Shown piece after piece: positions 7,727-17,114 of a stretch of DNA of 64,000 nucleotides. This DNA comes from Sphaerotilus uruguayifluvii (GTDB taxonomy: Bacteria; Pseudomonadota; Gammaproteobacteria; Burkholderiales; Burkholderiaceae_C): assembly GCF_013294065.1 (NCBI RefSeq), contig NZ_JABSNM010000007.1, forward strand, positions 1-64,000, given 5' to 3'. Below the pieces are notes generated by a model. The model searched no databases. It was not told the DNA's origin and saw only the letters and a program-made list of their open reading frames with translations. The translations under genes were made by a program, and so were the position numbers. Positions within the stretch are counted from its first letter, which is position 1. Each line of letters opens with the position of its first letter.

Positions 7727-9124
7727 CTAATGCAGATCCACACCAATTATTTTTGTTGGCGTTTTTTGGACAGACCCAATCCCGGATGGCCCCAGGGCAC
7801 CAGAGCTATTCAATCCCCATCCGTAAATTGATCCATCCTTGGTAAGAGCAAGTACATGATTTCCGCTCGCCCCAGATGCATCATTGGCCGCAGTGGAAAC
7901 AACAATTTCAGTGATGGGCGGAATACCCGGTATTTGGGTTGGCGTAGGATTGATGATTGATACTGTTGAGTCAGCCCTGCCGAGTAGAGCCTCACCACCC
8001 CAACTATAAATTACACCAGCATCAGACAAAGCAAATGAATTAGAGGGTGCAACTGCAACATCAACAATATTGCTCAAAATTTTTACTACTACTGGAGCCT
8101 CACTACCACTCGCGAGGCTACCATCCCCAAGATTACCAAAAGGAGTCACCCCCCAAGAAATAACATTACTTTCATGCGTAATAGCAAGGCAGTGATACTT
8201 CTTGGCATCACCGGACCCCTGCCTAGCACAAGATATTTTTTTAATCGGCGGAATATTTAGTTTTTCGGAAACATAATATTTAGCCGTAAGCACATCCACT
8301 CCACCAGAACTAATGCGGGCGGCGGCATAAGCGGAAGTAACCTCTAGCATTCTCACTGCACCGGAAGCCTCGACAACTGGAATCATGCTGAATTCAGGTG
8401 AAATTTGTTGATTAGAGCTAATTGGATCCCCAAGAGAAATAACCGAACCCAAGTCGCTCACACGAATAAAATCAACCTGCCCTTGGCAACCCGCAGAAGA
8501 TATCACCCCCGCCAAAATCCATACAGTACCATCATTTTTTCTAAAGATTGTCGTACCATTTGGAAGTACTTTTGCCTCTGCAACGCCATTTATTCCGATC
8601 TTATTCGGGGACTTGTAGGCCAAGAGCGGGAACTGGGATCCCGCGCACGCCGGATGCGTAAACAACCCCAACCCCATATTTAACCCAGTATGCCCCCACC
8701 CAAACACTTCACCAGCCTTTGTAACCATCAATCCAAACCGACCATAATATCCACGGACATCGTTATACGCATATGCATACGATACATCACCCACACCATC
8801 AAAATCCACAACCCTAAATACAGGCTGAAGATTCACATCTTCACCAGGTATATTCAAACCCCATGATTTAAGAGTGCCCCCTGATTTAACGGCAAATGAA
8901 AATCCACTCGCCGTACTTAATCGATGTGTTATTTTTACAACTTCAGTTCCAGTTCCAGTTCCAGTTCCAGTTCCAGTTCCAGTTCCAGTTCCAGTTCCAG
9001 TTCCAGTTCCAGTTCCAGTTCCAGTTCCAGTATTTTCACCCCCCCCACCACCACTGCCGCCACAAGCCGTTAAAAATGCAGACCCCAAAAACAAGGCCAA
9101 CACGACAAAGCCTTTGCATTTCAT
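7727..9124 (-). CDS. RCC1-repeat (beta-propeller) lipoprotein
   Basis: 465 residues from the ATG at 9124. A signal peptide ends in the lipobox LTAC (FLTACGGSGGGGG), so the protein should be lipid-anchored and exported. It continues with a Thr-Gly linker coded by 14 hexamer repeats. RCC1-type repeats follow: SWGLNIPGED, GWGHTGLNMGLG, SWGVTPFGNLGDGSL, SWGGEALLG and GWGLNSSGALGPSG, about 50 residues apart. Such propellers mediate binding; the ligand is unknown. The gene is AT-rich relative to its neighbours, which suggests horizontal origin. The longer frame to 9244 lacks a signal peptide at its start. Confidence 0.8.
   Translation of the reverse strand: MKCKGFVVLALFLGSAFLTACGGSGGGGGENTGTGTGTGTGTGTGTGTGTGTGTGTGTGTEVVKITHRLSTASGFSFAVKSGGTLKSWGLNIPGEDVNLQPVFRVVDFDGVGDVSYAYAYNDVRGYYGRFGLMVTKAGEVFGWGHTGLNMGLGLFTHPACAGSQFPLLAYKSPNKIGINGVAEAKVLPNGTTIFRKNDGTVWILAGVISSAGCQGQVDFIRVSDLGSVISLGDPISSNQQISPEFSMIPVVEASGAVRMLEVTSAYAAARISSGGVDVLTAKYYVSEKLNIPPIKKISCARQGSGDAKKYHCLAITHESNVISWGVTPFGNLGDGSLASGSEAPVVVKILSNIVDVAVAPSNSFALSDAGVIYSWGGEALLGRADSTVSIINPTPTQIPGIPPITEIVVSTAANDASGASGNHVLALTKDGSIYGWGLNSSGALGPSGIGSVQKTPTKIIGVDLH
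8947..9030 (+). repeat. Hexanucleotide microsatellite (TTCCAG)14 inside the RCC1 lipoprotein gene
   Basis: Fourteen perfect tandem copies of TTCCAG. On the coding (-) strand each unit encodes Thr-Gly, giving a (TG)14 linker between the lipid anchor and the propeller. Because the unit is a multiple of three, copy-number change alters linker length without breaking the frame. Confidence 0.97.
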
Positions 9125-9477
9125 GACCAGAAGACCTTTCATTATCCAAACAACCGACACGCGCACAATAATTCTTGATAAAACAGAAATTAATTGAGCC
9201 ATCGGCAATCTTGCTGTGTTGAAATTTACACGTATGCACGCCACTTGCGCAAAAAATCACCGACTCGGATGACTTTGGTCACATCCAACATTCAATTAAG
9301 TCATGGCTACGGTCATTGCGTCTGCCAAGACTATCTGCGACACCGCTGTACCGGCCCCGCCCCCAGCACAGTGCGCGCGCGGACAAGCCGGCTGTGTCTG
9401 TGCGGCCCCTAAGGCGCTGGCCTAAAGTGCGGGATCGACCCTCATCGACCCCTCACCCCTCCCCGGAGTCCGCACCC
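9125..9477. other. Intergenic region between the RCC1 gene and gabD
   Basis: This stretch holds the transition from low-GC accessory DNA (to about 9320) back to high-GC chromosome. No convincing gene, promoter or hairpin was found. Short open frames here have no family resemblance and no ribosome binding site. A CGGAG motif at about 9464 serves gabD. Confidence 0.5.
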
Positions 9478-10956
9478 ATGACGCAGTCGTCCTCTCCTCT
9501 CGCCGCCCTCAAGGATCCCTCGCTGCTGAAGCTCGACGCGCTGATCAACGGCGAATGGGTCGCCGGCGGCAGCCGCTTCGACGTGACCGACCCGGCCACC
9601 GGCGCGACGCTGGCCAGCGTGCCGCGCCTGGGCGCCGCCGAGACCGAGGCCGCCATCGCCGCCGCCAACGCCGCCTGGCCGGCCTGGCGCGCCAAGACCG
9701 CCAAGGAGCGCGCCGCCATCCTGATGAAGTGGCACGCGCTGATGATCGAGAACGCCGACGACCTGGCGCGCATCATGACCGCAGAGCAGGGCAAGCCCCT
9801 GCCCGAGGCCCGCGGCGAGGTGGTCTACGGCGCCAGCTTCATCGAGTGGTTCGCCGAGGAGGCCAAGCGCGTCTACGGCGAGACCATCCCGACCACCGAC
9901 CCGAACAAGCGCTTCGTCATCCTGAAGCAGGCCATCGGCGTGTGCGCGGCGATCACGCCGTGGAACTTCCCGATCGCGATGATCACCCGCAAGGTCGCGC
10001 CGGCGCTGGCCGCGGGCTGCCCGGTCGTCATCAAGCCGGCCGAGCAGACGCCGCTGTCGGCGCTGGCCTGCGCCGAGCTGGCCCAGCGCGCGGGCCTGCC
10101 CGCCGGCGTGCTCAACATCGTCACCGGCGACGCCGACAGCTCGATCGAGATCGGCGGCGTGCTGTGCGCCTCCGACACCGTGCGCCACCTCAGCTTCACC
10201 GGCTCGACCGAGGTCGGCCGCATCCTGATGAAGCAGTGCGCGCCGACGATCAAGAAGATGTCGCTGGAGCTGGGCGGCAACGCGCCCTTCATCGTCTTCG
10301 ACGACGCCGACATCGACTCGGCGGTCGAGGGCGCGATGATCTCCAAGTACCGCAACGCCGGCCAGACCTGCGTCTGCGCCAACCGCCTGTACGTGCAGGA
10401 CAAGGTCTACGACCAGTTCGTCGAGAAGCTCGCGGCCAAGGTCGCGGCGATCCGGGTCGGCAACGGCTTCGAGGCCGGCATCAACCAGGGCCCGCTGATC
10501 GACGAGGGCGCCTTCGCCAAGGTCGAGAGCCATGTGGCCGACGCGCTGGCCAAGGGCGCGCGCCTGGTCACCGGCGGCCAGCGCATCGGCGAGCGCTTCT
10601 ACACGCCCACCGTGCTGGCCGACGTCACCGCCGACATGCTCTGCGCCACCGAGGAGACCTTCGGCCCGGTCGCGCCGATCTTCCGCTTCTCGAGCGAGGC
10701 CGAGGTGGTGGCCGCGGCCAACGCGACCGAGTTCGGTCTGGCCAGCTACTTCTACAGCCGCGACATCGGCCGCATCTTCCGCGTCGGCGAGGCGCTGGAA
10801 TACGGCATGGTCGGCATCAACACCGGCCTGATCTCGGTGGCCGAGGTGCCCTTCGGCGGCGTCAAGCAGTCGGGCCTGGGCCGCGAGGGCTCGCACCACG
10901 GCATCGACGACTACGTCGAGGTCAAGTACCTCTGCATCAGCGACATCCTGCGCTGA
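9478..10956 (+). CDS. gabD: NAD(P)-dependent succinate-semialdehyde dehydrogenase
   Basis: 492 residues, close to the family length. It has the aldehyde dehydrogenase glutamate E264 in MSLELGGNAPFIVFDDADID and the catalytic cysteine C298 in NAGQTCVCANR, plus the GabD-like N-terminus (LKLDALINGEWV) and KQSGLGREGSHHGIDDYVE near the end. It oxidises succinate semialdehyde to succinate at the end of the GABA shunt. The start at 9478 is preferred to the upstream in-frame start because CGGAG precedes it and the upstream 54 codons are not conserved in type. No gabT or gabP is nearby. Confidence 0.92.
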   Translation: MTQSSSPLAALKDPSLLKLDALINGEWVAGGSRFDVTDPATGATLASVPRLGAAETEAAIAAANAAWPAWRAKTAKERAAILMKWHALMIENADDLARIMTAEQGKPLPEARGEVVYGASFIEWFAEEAKRVYGETIPTTDPNKRFVILKQAIGVCAAITPWNFPIAMITRKVAPALAAGCPVVIKPAEQTPLSALACAELAQRAGLPAGVLNIVTGDADSSIEIGGVLCASDTVRHLSFTGSTEVGRILMKQCAPTIKKMSLELGGNAPFIVFDDADIDSAVEGAMISKYRNAGQTCVCANRLYVQDKVYDQFVEKLAAKVAAIRVGNGFEAGINQGPLIDEGAFAKVESHVADALAKGARLVTGGQRIGERFYTPTVLADVTADMLCATEETFGPVAPIFRFSSEAEVVAAANATEFGLASYFYSRDIGRIFRVGEALEYGMVGINTGLISVAEVPFGGVKQSGLGREGSHHGIDDYVEVKYLCISDILR

Positions 10957-10964
10957 TCGGCCCG

Positions 10965-10995
10965 GGTGTCGCCCGTCCGGGAGTCGGGCGACACC
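10965..10995 (+). terminator. Hairpin after gabD
   Basis: GGTGTCGCCCG (10965-10975) pairs perfectly with CGGGCGACACC (10985-10995) across a 9-base loop, 8 bases after the gabD stop. There is no T run, so it may be a 3'-end stabilising or weak terminator structure. Confidence 0.55.
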
Positions 10996-11193
10996 GGCGG
11001 ACTGCGGGTTCTATCATCTCGGGTCTGGATCGAATCGGGCGCAACAGGCCGCGAAACCGGAGCTTCCCCGGGCGCGGCCGGGGGCGATCTGGTGTCCAAT
11101 CAACCCTCATGAACCGCTGCCCCTGCCGTCGCTCCCGCTGTCCGGCATCCGGCGCCGCGGCCGCGGCCCGCTGAGCCGCGCGCGGATCGCCCG

Positions 11194-14100
11194 ATGTTCT
11201 CCCGCCTGCAGACCGTCTGCGGCCTGGCGCTGATCCCGGCGCTGCTGCTGCCCGCACTGGCCCACCTCGGCGCCGGCCACCTGTCGGCGCGCGCCGAGCA
11301 GGCGCTGGTGCAGCGCCAGGACAGCCTGCTGCAGTCGCTGCGCGCCGCCCCGCCCTCGCCCGACCTGCTGGTGCGCCTGGTGGCCGCGCAGCCCGAGGTG
11401 CGCCGGGTGCGGCTGCAGGAGCCCGACGGGCGGGTGCTGGCGCAGGCCGGCGACGCGCAGGCGCTGCTCGAGCCGCTCGGCCCGGAAGACGGCACCGAGC
11501 GCGGCGACGGCCCGATGCGCCGCGTCGAGCAGGCGCTGCCGCTGCCCGGCCACCCGCAGGCGCGCATCGAGATCGGCCTGTCGCGCGAGGCCGGCCGCCA
11601 GATGCACGATCAGGCGATGCTGGCCGCGCTCGGCCTGGGCGGGGTGCAGGCGCTGCTGGCCTGCGCGGTGCTGCGGGTGATGGGCACGCGCCAGCGCCGC
11701 CGTCTGGCCGCGATCGGCGAGGCGGCCGACCGGCTCGGCCAGGGCCGGCTCGACAGCCGCGTCGGCGCGGCCGCCGGCGCCGGAGACGCCGACGAGATCG
11801 CCCGCACCGCCGCCCGCTTCGACCGCATGGCGCAGGCGCTGGCCGAGCGCCAGGCGCTGCTGCTGCAGGGCGAGCAGCGCCAGCGCCGCATCCTCGAGAA
11901 CATTCTCGACGGCATCCTGACGCTGGACGCCGGCCGGCGGCTGCGCTCGGTCAGCCCGACGGCCGAGCGCATCCTGCACCGCCGCGCCGACCAGCTGCTC
12001 GGCCGGCCGCTGTCGGCGCTGCTGATGCCCTCGGGACGCCAGCTGCTCGAGGACCTGCTCGAGCTGGCCGACGCGCAGTCGCTGGCCGAGCCGATCGTCG
12101 TCGAGGCGTTGCCGACCGAGGGCGGCACGCCGCTGACGCTGGAGATGCGGCTGGCCCGGCTCGAGGGCGCCGCCAGCCGCGACGACGACCACCATCTGGT
12201 CGTCATCCGCGACCTCAGCGAGCAGCTCGAGTCGCAGCAGGCGCTGCGGCTGCGCGGCCGCATCATCGACGCCATCGGCGTGGGCATCGTCATCGCCGAC
12301 GCCCGCCAGCCCGACCAGCCGATCGTCTACACCAACGTCGCCTTCGAGCGCATGACCGGCTGGTCCTTCGCCGAGATCGTCGGGCGCAACTGCCGCGTGC
12401 TGCAGGGCCCCGACACCGACCCGGCCGCGGTGGCGCGGCTGCGCGAGGCCATCCGCGCCGGCCGCGACGTCGAGGAGCTGCTGCTGAACTACACCCGCGA
12501 CGGCCGGCCGTTCTGGAACGAGCTGCGGGTGATGCCGATGCTCGACGGCAGCGGCCTGCCCAGCCACTTCGTCGCGCTGCAGACCGACGTGACCGCGCGC
12601 ATCGCCTCGCAGCAGGCGATCGAGCGCAGCGAGGTGCGGCTGCGCCGGGTGCTCGACGCCACGCACGACGGCATCGTCGTCGTCGACGCCGGCGGCTGCA
12701 TCGAGTCGGTCAACGCCGGCGCGGCGCGCATGTTCGGCTACCGCGACAGCGAGCTGATCGGCCACAGCTTCGACATGCTGGTGCCCGGCGCCTTTCCCGG
12801 CGAGCGCAGCGACGACGCCGAGCGCGAGTCCGAGGCGCGCCACCGCGACGGCACGCCGCTGTGGATCGCGCTGCGCTGGAGCCGCATCGACCCGAGCAGC
12901 GCCGGCGCGGTGCGCCACCTCGGCGTGATCCACGACATCTCCGGGCGCAAGCGCACCGAGATGGAGCTGCGCCAGGCCAAGGAGGCCGCCGAGGACGCCG
13001 CCAGCGCCAAGAGCGAGTTCCTCGCCAACATGAGCCACGAGATCCGCACGCCGATGCACGGCGTGCTCGGCGCCATCGAGATGCTGCAGGACACGCCGCT
13101 GAGCGGCCAGCAGGAGCGCTATCTCGACACCGCGCGCACCTCGGCCTCGATCCTGCTGGGCGTCATCGACGAGATCCTCGACTTCTCGCGGCTGGAGGCC
13201 GGCAAGCTGCGCATCGAGTCGATCGACTTCGACCTGCGCCGCACCGTCGAGGACGTCACGGCGATGCTGGCGCAGCGTGCCCATGTGCGCAAGCTCGAGC
13301 TGGCCTGCTTCATCGCGCCGGAGGTGCCCGAGACGGTGCGCGGCGACCCGATCCGGCTGCGCCAGGTGCTGGTCAACCTGATCGGCAACGCGATCAAGTT
13401 CACCGAGCGCGGCGAGGTGGTCGTCAGCGTCGCGCTGGAGGACGGCGCGCGGCTGCGGGTGGAGGTGCGCGACACCGGCATCGGCATCGCGCCGGACAAG
13501 CAGGCGCAGCTCTTCCAGCCCTTCACGCAGGCCGACAGCTCGACCAGCCGGCGCTTCGGCGGCAGCGGTCTGGGCCTGAGCATCGCGCGCCGGCTCGTCG
13601 AGCTGATGCAGGGCACGATCGGCATGGACAGCCGCGGCGAGGGCCAGGGCTCGCGCTTCTGGTTCGTGCTGCCGCTGCAGATCGCGCCCAGCGGGCTGCC
13701 GCACGGCGGCGCCGGCACGCCCGGCCGCGGCCGCGACTTTCCCGGCACGCGCATCCTCGTCGTCGACGACAACGCCACCAACCGCGTCATCCTGCACCGC
13801 TACCTGACGGCCTGGAACAGCCAGTCCGGCAGCGCCGCCAGCGGCGAGGAGGCGCTGGCCAAGCTGCAGGACGCGGCCGCCTCGGGCCGCCCCTACGAGG
13901 TCGCGCTGCTGGACCTGAACATGCCCGAGATGGACGGCTACGAGCTGGTGCGCGCCATCCAGGCCGATCCGCTGCTCGCGCCGATGCCGCTGATCATGCT
14001 GAGCTCGTCGATGCAGGACCCGCAGCGCCTCGCCGGCCTGCGCGTCGACATCTGGCTGGACAAGCCGGTGCGCCAGTCGGACCTGCAGGACGCGATCGCC

Positions 14101-14973
14101 ACGGTGCTGCAGCGCCGCCCGCTGCCGGCGCCGCCGCCGCGGCGCAGCCCGCGCCCGGACGGGCTGCAGTTCGACGGCGAGCGGGTGCTGCTGGTCGAGG
14201 ACAACGAGATCACCCGCGAGGTCGGCGCGCAGATGCTCAGGAAGCGCGGCCTGGAGGTCGGGCTGGCCGAGGACGGGCTGCGCGCGGTCGAGGCCGTCAT
14301 GACGCAGGACTGGGACCTCGTGCTGATGGACATCCAGATGCCGGGCATGGACGGCCATGCCGCGACCCGCGCGGTGCGCGAATGGGAGCAGCGCCAGGGG
14401 CGCGCGCGCCTGCCGATCATCGCGCTGACGGCGCACGCGCTGCCGGCCGACCGCGACAAGTGCCTGGCCGCCGGCATGGACGACCATGTCGTCAAGCCCT
14501 ACAGCGCCGACACGCTGGCCACCGCGATCGCGCGCTGGCTGATGCCCCCGGGCCGGGTCGTGGCCGGGCCGCGGGCCGGTGCGGCCGCGCCCCGCGACGG
14601 CGCGCTCGACGCCGGCCGGCTCGCCGAGGTGCGCGCGATCATGGGCGGCGCCTTCGACGCGCTGCTCGGCAAGGCCGCCGAGTCGCTCGGCGACGAGATC
14701 GCGCAGCTGCGCCAGGCGCACGGCCAGCGCGACGGCACCGCGGTGCGCGAGCTGCTGCACCGCCTGAAGAACACGGCCGGAGACATCGGCGCGATGACGC
14801 TGCACCGGCTTGCCGCCCGGCTCGAGAAGGAGGCGGACCAGACGATGACGACACGGGAGAACGACAGCATGCATGCCCTGCCCGACCTGCCTGCGCTGGA
14901 GCAGGCCACCCGCGAGGCCCTGGCCGCGCTCGCCGAGCTGCGCCGCCAGGGCACGGCGGAGACCGCGCGATGA
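11194..14973 (+). CDS. LOV-domain hybrid sensor histidine kinase (HAMP-PAS-LOV-PAS-HisKA-HATPase-REC-REC-Hpt)
   Basis: 1259 residues. Two membrane helices (about 8-28 and 148-168) flank a periplasmic loop; a HAMP-like linker and a PAS domain (about 232-340) follow. Residues about 348-468 are a LOV domain: photoactive C400 in GRNCRVLQGPDTD, the FMN-binding asparagines of LLNYTRDGRPFWNELRV, and the glutamine of ALQTDVT. A third PAS precedes HisKA with phospho-acceptor H615 (NMSHEIRTPMHG), an ATPase (NLIGNAIKFTERGE, DTGIGIAPD, GGSGLGLSIA), two receiver domains (D907, D1046) and an Hpt domain with H1189 (LLHRLKNTAGDIGA). It should be a blue-light-modulated phosphorelay. The stop overlaps the start of the next gene (ATGA), giving translational coupling. 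Confidence 0.92.
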   Translation: MFSRLQTVCGLALIPALLLPALAHLGAGHLSARAEQALVQRQDSLLQSLRAAPPSPDLLVRLVAAQPEVRRVRLQEPDGRVLAQAGDAQALLEPLGPEDGTERGDGPMRRVEQALPLPGHPQARIEIGLSREAGRQMHDQAMLAALGLGGVQALLACAVLRVMGTRQRRRLAAIGEAADRLGQGRLDSRVGAAAGAGDADEIARTAARFDRMAQALAERQALLLQGEQRQRRILENILDGILTLDAGRRLRSVSPTAERILHRRADQLLGRPLSALLMPSGRQLLEDLLELADAQSLAEPIVVEALPTEGGTPLTLEMRLARLEGAASRDDDHHLVVIRDLSEQLESQQALRLRGRIIDAIGVGIVIADARQPDQPIVYTNVAFERMTGWSFAEIVGRNCRVLQGPDTDPAAVARLREAIRAGRDVEELLLNYTRDGRPFWNELRVMPMLDGSGLPSHFVALQTDVTARIASQQAIERSEVRLRRVLDATHDGIVVVDAGGCIESVNAGAARMFGYRDSELIGHSFDMLVPGAFPGERSDDAERESEARHRDGTPLWIALRWSRIDPSSAGAVRHLGVIHDISGRKRTEMELRQAKEAAEDAASAKSEFLANMSHEIRTPMHGVLGAIEMLQDTPLSGQQERYLDTARTSASILLGVIDEILDFSRLEAGKLRIESIDFDLRRTVEDVTAMLAQRAHVRKLELACFIAPEVPETVRGDPIRLRQVLVNLIGNAIKFTERGEVVVSVALEDGARLRVEVRDTGIGIAPDKQAQLFQPFTQADSSTSRRFGGSGLGLSIARRLVELMQGTIGMDSRGEGQGSRFWFVLPLQIAPSGLPHGGAGTPGRGRDFPGTRILVVDDNATNRVILHRYLTAWNSQSGSAASGEEALAKLQDAAASGRPYEVALLDLNMPEMDGYELVRAIQADPLLAPMPLIMLSSSMQDPQRLAGLRVDIWLDKPVRQSDLQDAIATVLQRRPLPAPPPRRSPRPDGLQFDGERVLLVEDNEITREVGAQMLRKRGLEVGLAEDGLRAVEAVMTQDWDLVLMDIQMPGMDGHAATRAVREWEQRQGRARLPIIALTAHALPADRDKCLAAGMDDHVVKPYSADTLATAIARWLMPPGRVVAGPRAGAAAPRDGALDAGRLAEVRAIMGGAFDALLGKAAESLGDEIAQLRQAHGQRDGTAVRELLHRLKNTAGDIGAMTLHRLAARLEKEADQTMTTRENDSMHALPDLPALEQATREALAALAELRRQGTAETAR

Positions 14974-17081
14974 GCCCGGCCACGACGCTGGTGCCGGGCT
15001 CCGGCGCGCGGGTGCTGATCGTCGACGACGAGGGGCTGACGCGGATGATGATCCGCCGCGTGCTCGAGGACTACGGCTACCGGGTGATCGAGGCGCAGGA
15101 CGGCCAGACCGCCGTGCGGCTGTGCGACGCCGAGCAGCCCGAGCTGGTGCTGATGGACGTGCGCATGCCGGTGATGAACGGCTTCGACGCCTGCCGCGCG
15201 ATCCGCCGCTCGCTGCGCAGCAGCCACACCCCGGTGCTGATGCTGACCGCGCTGGACGACGTGATGGCGGTGACGCTGGCCTTCGAGGCCGGCGCGACCG
15301 ACTTCGTGACCAAGCCGATCAACTGGGCGCTGCTGTCGCAGCGGGTGCGCTACGCGCTGCGCACCGCGCACACCGAGCGCGAGCTGCGCGAGAGCCAGAT
15401 CGCGCTGGCGCGCGCGCAGAAGATCGCCCGGCTGGCGCCGTGGCGGCTCGAGCTCGACGACGGCCGGCTGCACTGCTCGCGCGAGCTGCGCGAGCTGCTC
15501 GCGCTGCCCGGCGGCGAGCCGCAGGGCGCGCGCCGGCTGCTGCGCGAGGTCGCCAGCGAGGACCGGCCGCGGCTGCTCGACTTCGTGCGCCGCGTGCGCC
15601 AGGGGCGCCGCGAGAGCGAGGTGGAGATCCGCCTGGGCGGCACGCTGCACCCGTCGCGCTATCTCTTCCTGTCGGGCGACGCGATGCTCGACGAGACCGG
15701 CCGGCCGACGGCGATCTTCGGCGTCGCGCAGGACGTCTCCGAGCGCCGCCAGGCCGAGGCGCGGCTGAGCTACCACGCCCATTTCGACGAGCTCACCGGC
15801 CTGCCCAACCGGGTGCTGTTCCGCGACCGGGTCGCCACCGCGGCGGCGGCGGCGCAGCAGAGCCAGCAGCGCTTCGCGGTGCTCAACATCGACGTCGACG
15901 TGCTGCAGCGCACCCAGGCCTCGGTCGCGCAGGCCGCCAGCGACCGCATCCTGCGCGCGGTGGCGCTCCGGCTCGAGTCGGTCATGCGCGAGCGCGACTC
16001 GCTGTGCCGGCTCGAGGGCGACACCTTCGCGATGCTGATCACCGACATCGACGCCGAGGCGCAGATCGCCGGCGCCACCCGGCGCCTGATCGACGCCTTC
16101 GCGGTGCCGCTGCCGGTCGACGACTGGGAGCTGCTGGCCAGCGTGCATGTCGGCGTGGCGATCTGGCCCGGCGACGGCCAGGACGTCGACACGCTGCTGC
16201 AGCACTCCGGCGCGGCGCGCTCGCGTGCCCGCGAGGCCACCGGCTCGAGCTGCCACTTCTACACCGCCGACATGCACAACCGCGTCATCGACCGCCTCAA
16301 CACCGAGGTGGCGCTGTACCGCGGCCTGGAGCGCGGCGAGTTCGAGCTGCACTACCAGCCCAAGGTCGACCTGCGCAGCGGCCGCGTGACCGGCGTGGAG
16401 GCGCTGCTGCGCTGGAACCGGCCCGGCTTCGGGCTGCAGATGCCCGACCGCTTCATCGATATTCTCGAGCAGACCGGCCTGATCATGGACGCCGGCGACT
16501 GGGTGGTGCGCGAGGCCTGCGCGGCGATCCGCAACCTGCCGCTGTCGCTGGCGGTCAACGTCTCGCCGCGCCAGTTCCAGCACCCGCGCCTGGGCGAGCG
16601 GCTGATGCGCATCCTCGACGAGAGCGGCTTCCCGGCCGAGCGGCTGGAGCTGGAGGTCACCGAGCAGATCGTCGTCGAGGACGAGCAGGGCGCGATCGCC
16701 ACGCTGCACGACCTGGCCGGGCGCGGCATCCGCATCGCGCTGGACGACTACGGCACCGGCTTCTCGTCGCTGCAGCGCCTGAAGAAGCTGCCGCTGCACA
16801 CGCTGAAGATCGACAAGGACTTCGTGATGTCGCTGGAGACCAGCCGCGCCGACGCGGCGATCGTGCGCTCGACCATCGAGCTGTGCCACCAGCTCGACAT
16901 CGATGTCGTCGCCGAGGGCGTCGAGAACGAGGCGGCGATGACGCTGCTGCGCAGCTTCGACTGCGACATCGGCCAGGGCTACGGCATCTGCCGCCCGCAG
17001 CCGCTGGGCCGGCTGGTCGAGTGGCTGGCCTCGGCGACCATCGCGTCGGCGGCGGCCGGCTCGGCGGTGCAGCCGGGCTGA
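14970..17081 (+). CDS. Response regulator with PAS, degenerate GGDEF and EAL domains (cyclic-di-GMP phosphodiesterase)
   Basis: 703 residues, starting inside the stop of the LOV kinase gene. REC domain: RVLIVDDEGLTRMM with phospho-acceptor D63 (LMDVRMPVMNG). A PAS-like segment covers about 140-260. The GGDEF domain begins DELTGLPNRVLF, but its active-site loop reads LEGDTFAML instead of GGDEF, so cyclase activity is unlikely. The EAL domain looks complete: E477 in GVEALLRW, NVSPRQF, ELEVTE, LDDYGTGFSS, LKIDKDFV and AEGVENE. It is the probable output of the upstream kinase, lowering cyclic-di-GMP on phosphorylation or light. Confidence 0.92.
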   Translation: MSPATTLVPGSGARVLIVDDEGLTRMMIRRVLEDYGYRVIEAQDGQTAVRLCDAEQPELVLMDVRMPVMNGFDACRAIRRSLRSSHTPVLMLTALDDVMAVTLAFEAGATDFVTKPINWALLSQRVRYALRTAHTERELRESQIALARAQKIARLAPWRLELDDGRLHCSRELRELLALPGGEPQGARRLLREVASEDRPRLLDFVRRVRQGRRESEVEIRLGGTLHPSRYLFLSGDAMLDETGRPTAIFGVAQDVSERRQAEARLSYHAHFDELTGLPNRVLFRDRVATAAAAAQQSQQRFAVLNIDVDVLQRTQASVAQAASDRILRAVALRLESVMRERDSLCRLEGDTFAMLITDIDAEAQIAGATRRLIDAFAVPLPVDDWELLASVHVGVAIWPGDGQDVDTLLQHSGAARSRAREATGSSCHFYTADMHNRVIDRLNTEVALYRGLERGEFELHYQPKVDLRSGRVTGVEALLRWNRPGFGLQMPDRFIDILEQTGLIMDAGDWVVREACAAIRNLPLSLAVNVSPRQFQHPRLGERLMRILDESGFPAERLELEVTEQIVVEDEQGAIATLHDLAGRGIRIALDDYGTGFSSLQRLKKLPLHTLKIDKDFVMSLETSRADAAIVRSTIELCHQLDIDVVAEGVENEAAMTLLRSFDCDIGQGYGICRPQPLGRLVEWLASATIASAAAGSAVQPG

Positions 17082-17114
17082 GGTGACGCCCGGCCCGGCC
17101 GGCGGGCGGGCAGC

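Noticed and set aside
8874..9197. A + strand open frame of Val-Pro repeats
   Set aside because: It is the antisense reading of the TTCCAG hexamer array; the - strand frame has a lipoprotein signal and RCC1 repeats.
11107..14874. A 1255-codon open frame antisense to the LOV kinase
   Set aside because: Shadow frame of a high-GC gene, without recognisable motifs; the + strand frame carries ten clear domains.
12861..14969. The upstream extension of the EAL regulator frame inside the kinase gene
   Set aside because: Arg/Ala-rich shadow sequence. The ATG at 14970 overlapping the kinase stop begins the receiver domain exactly.
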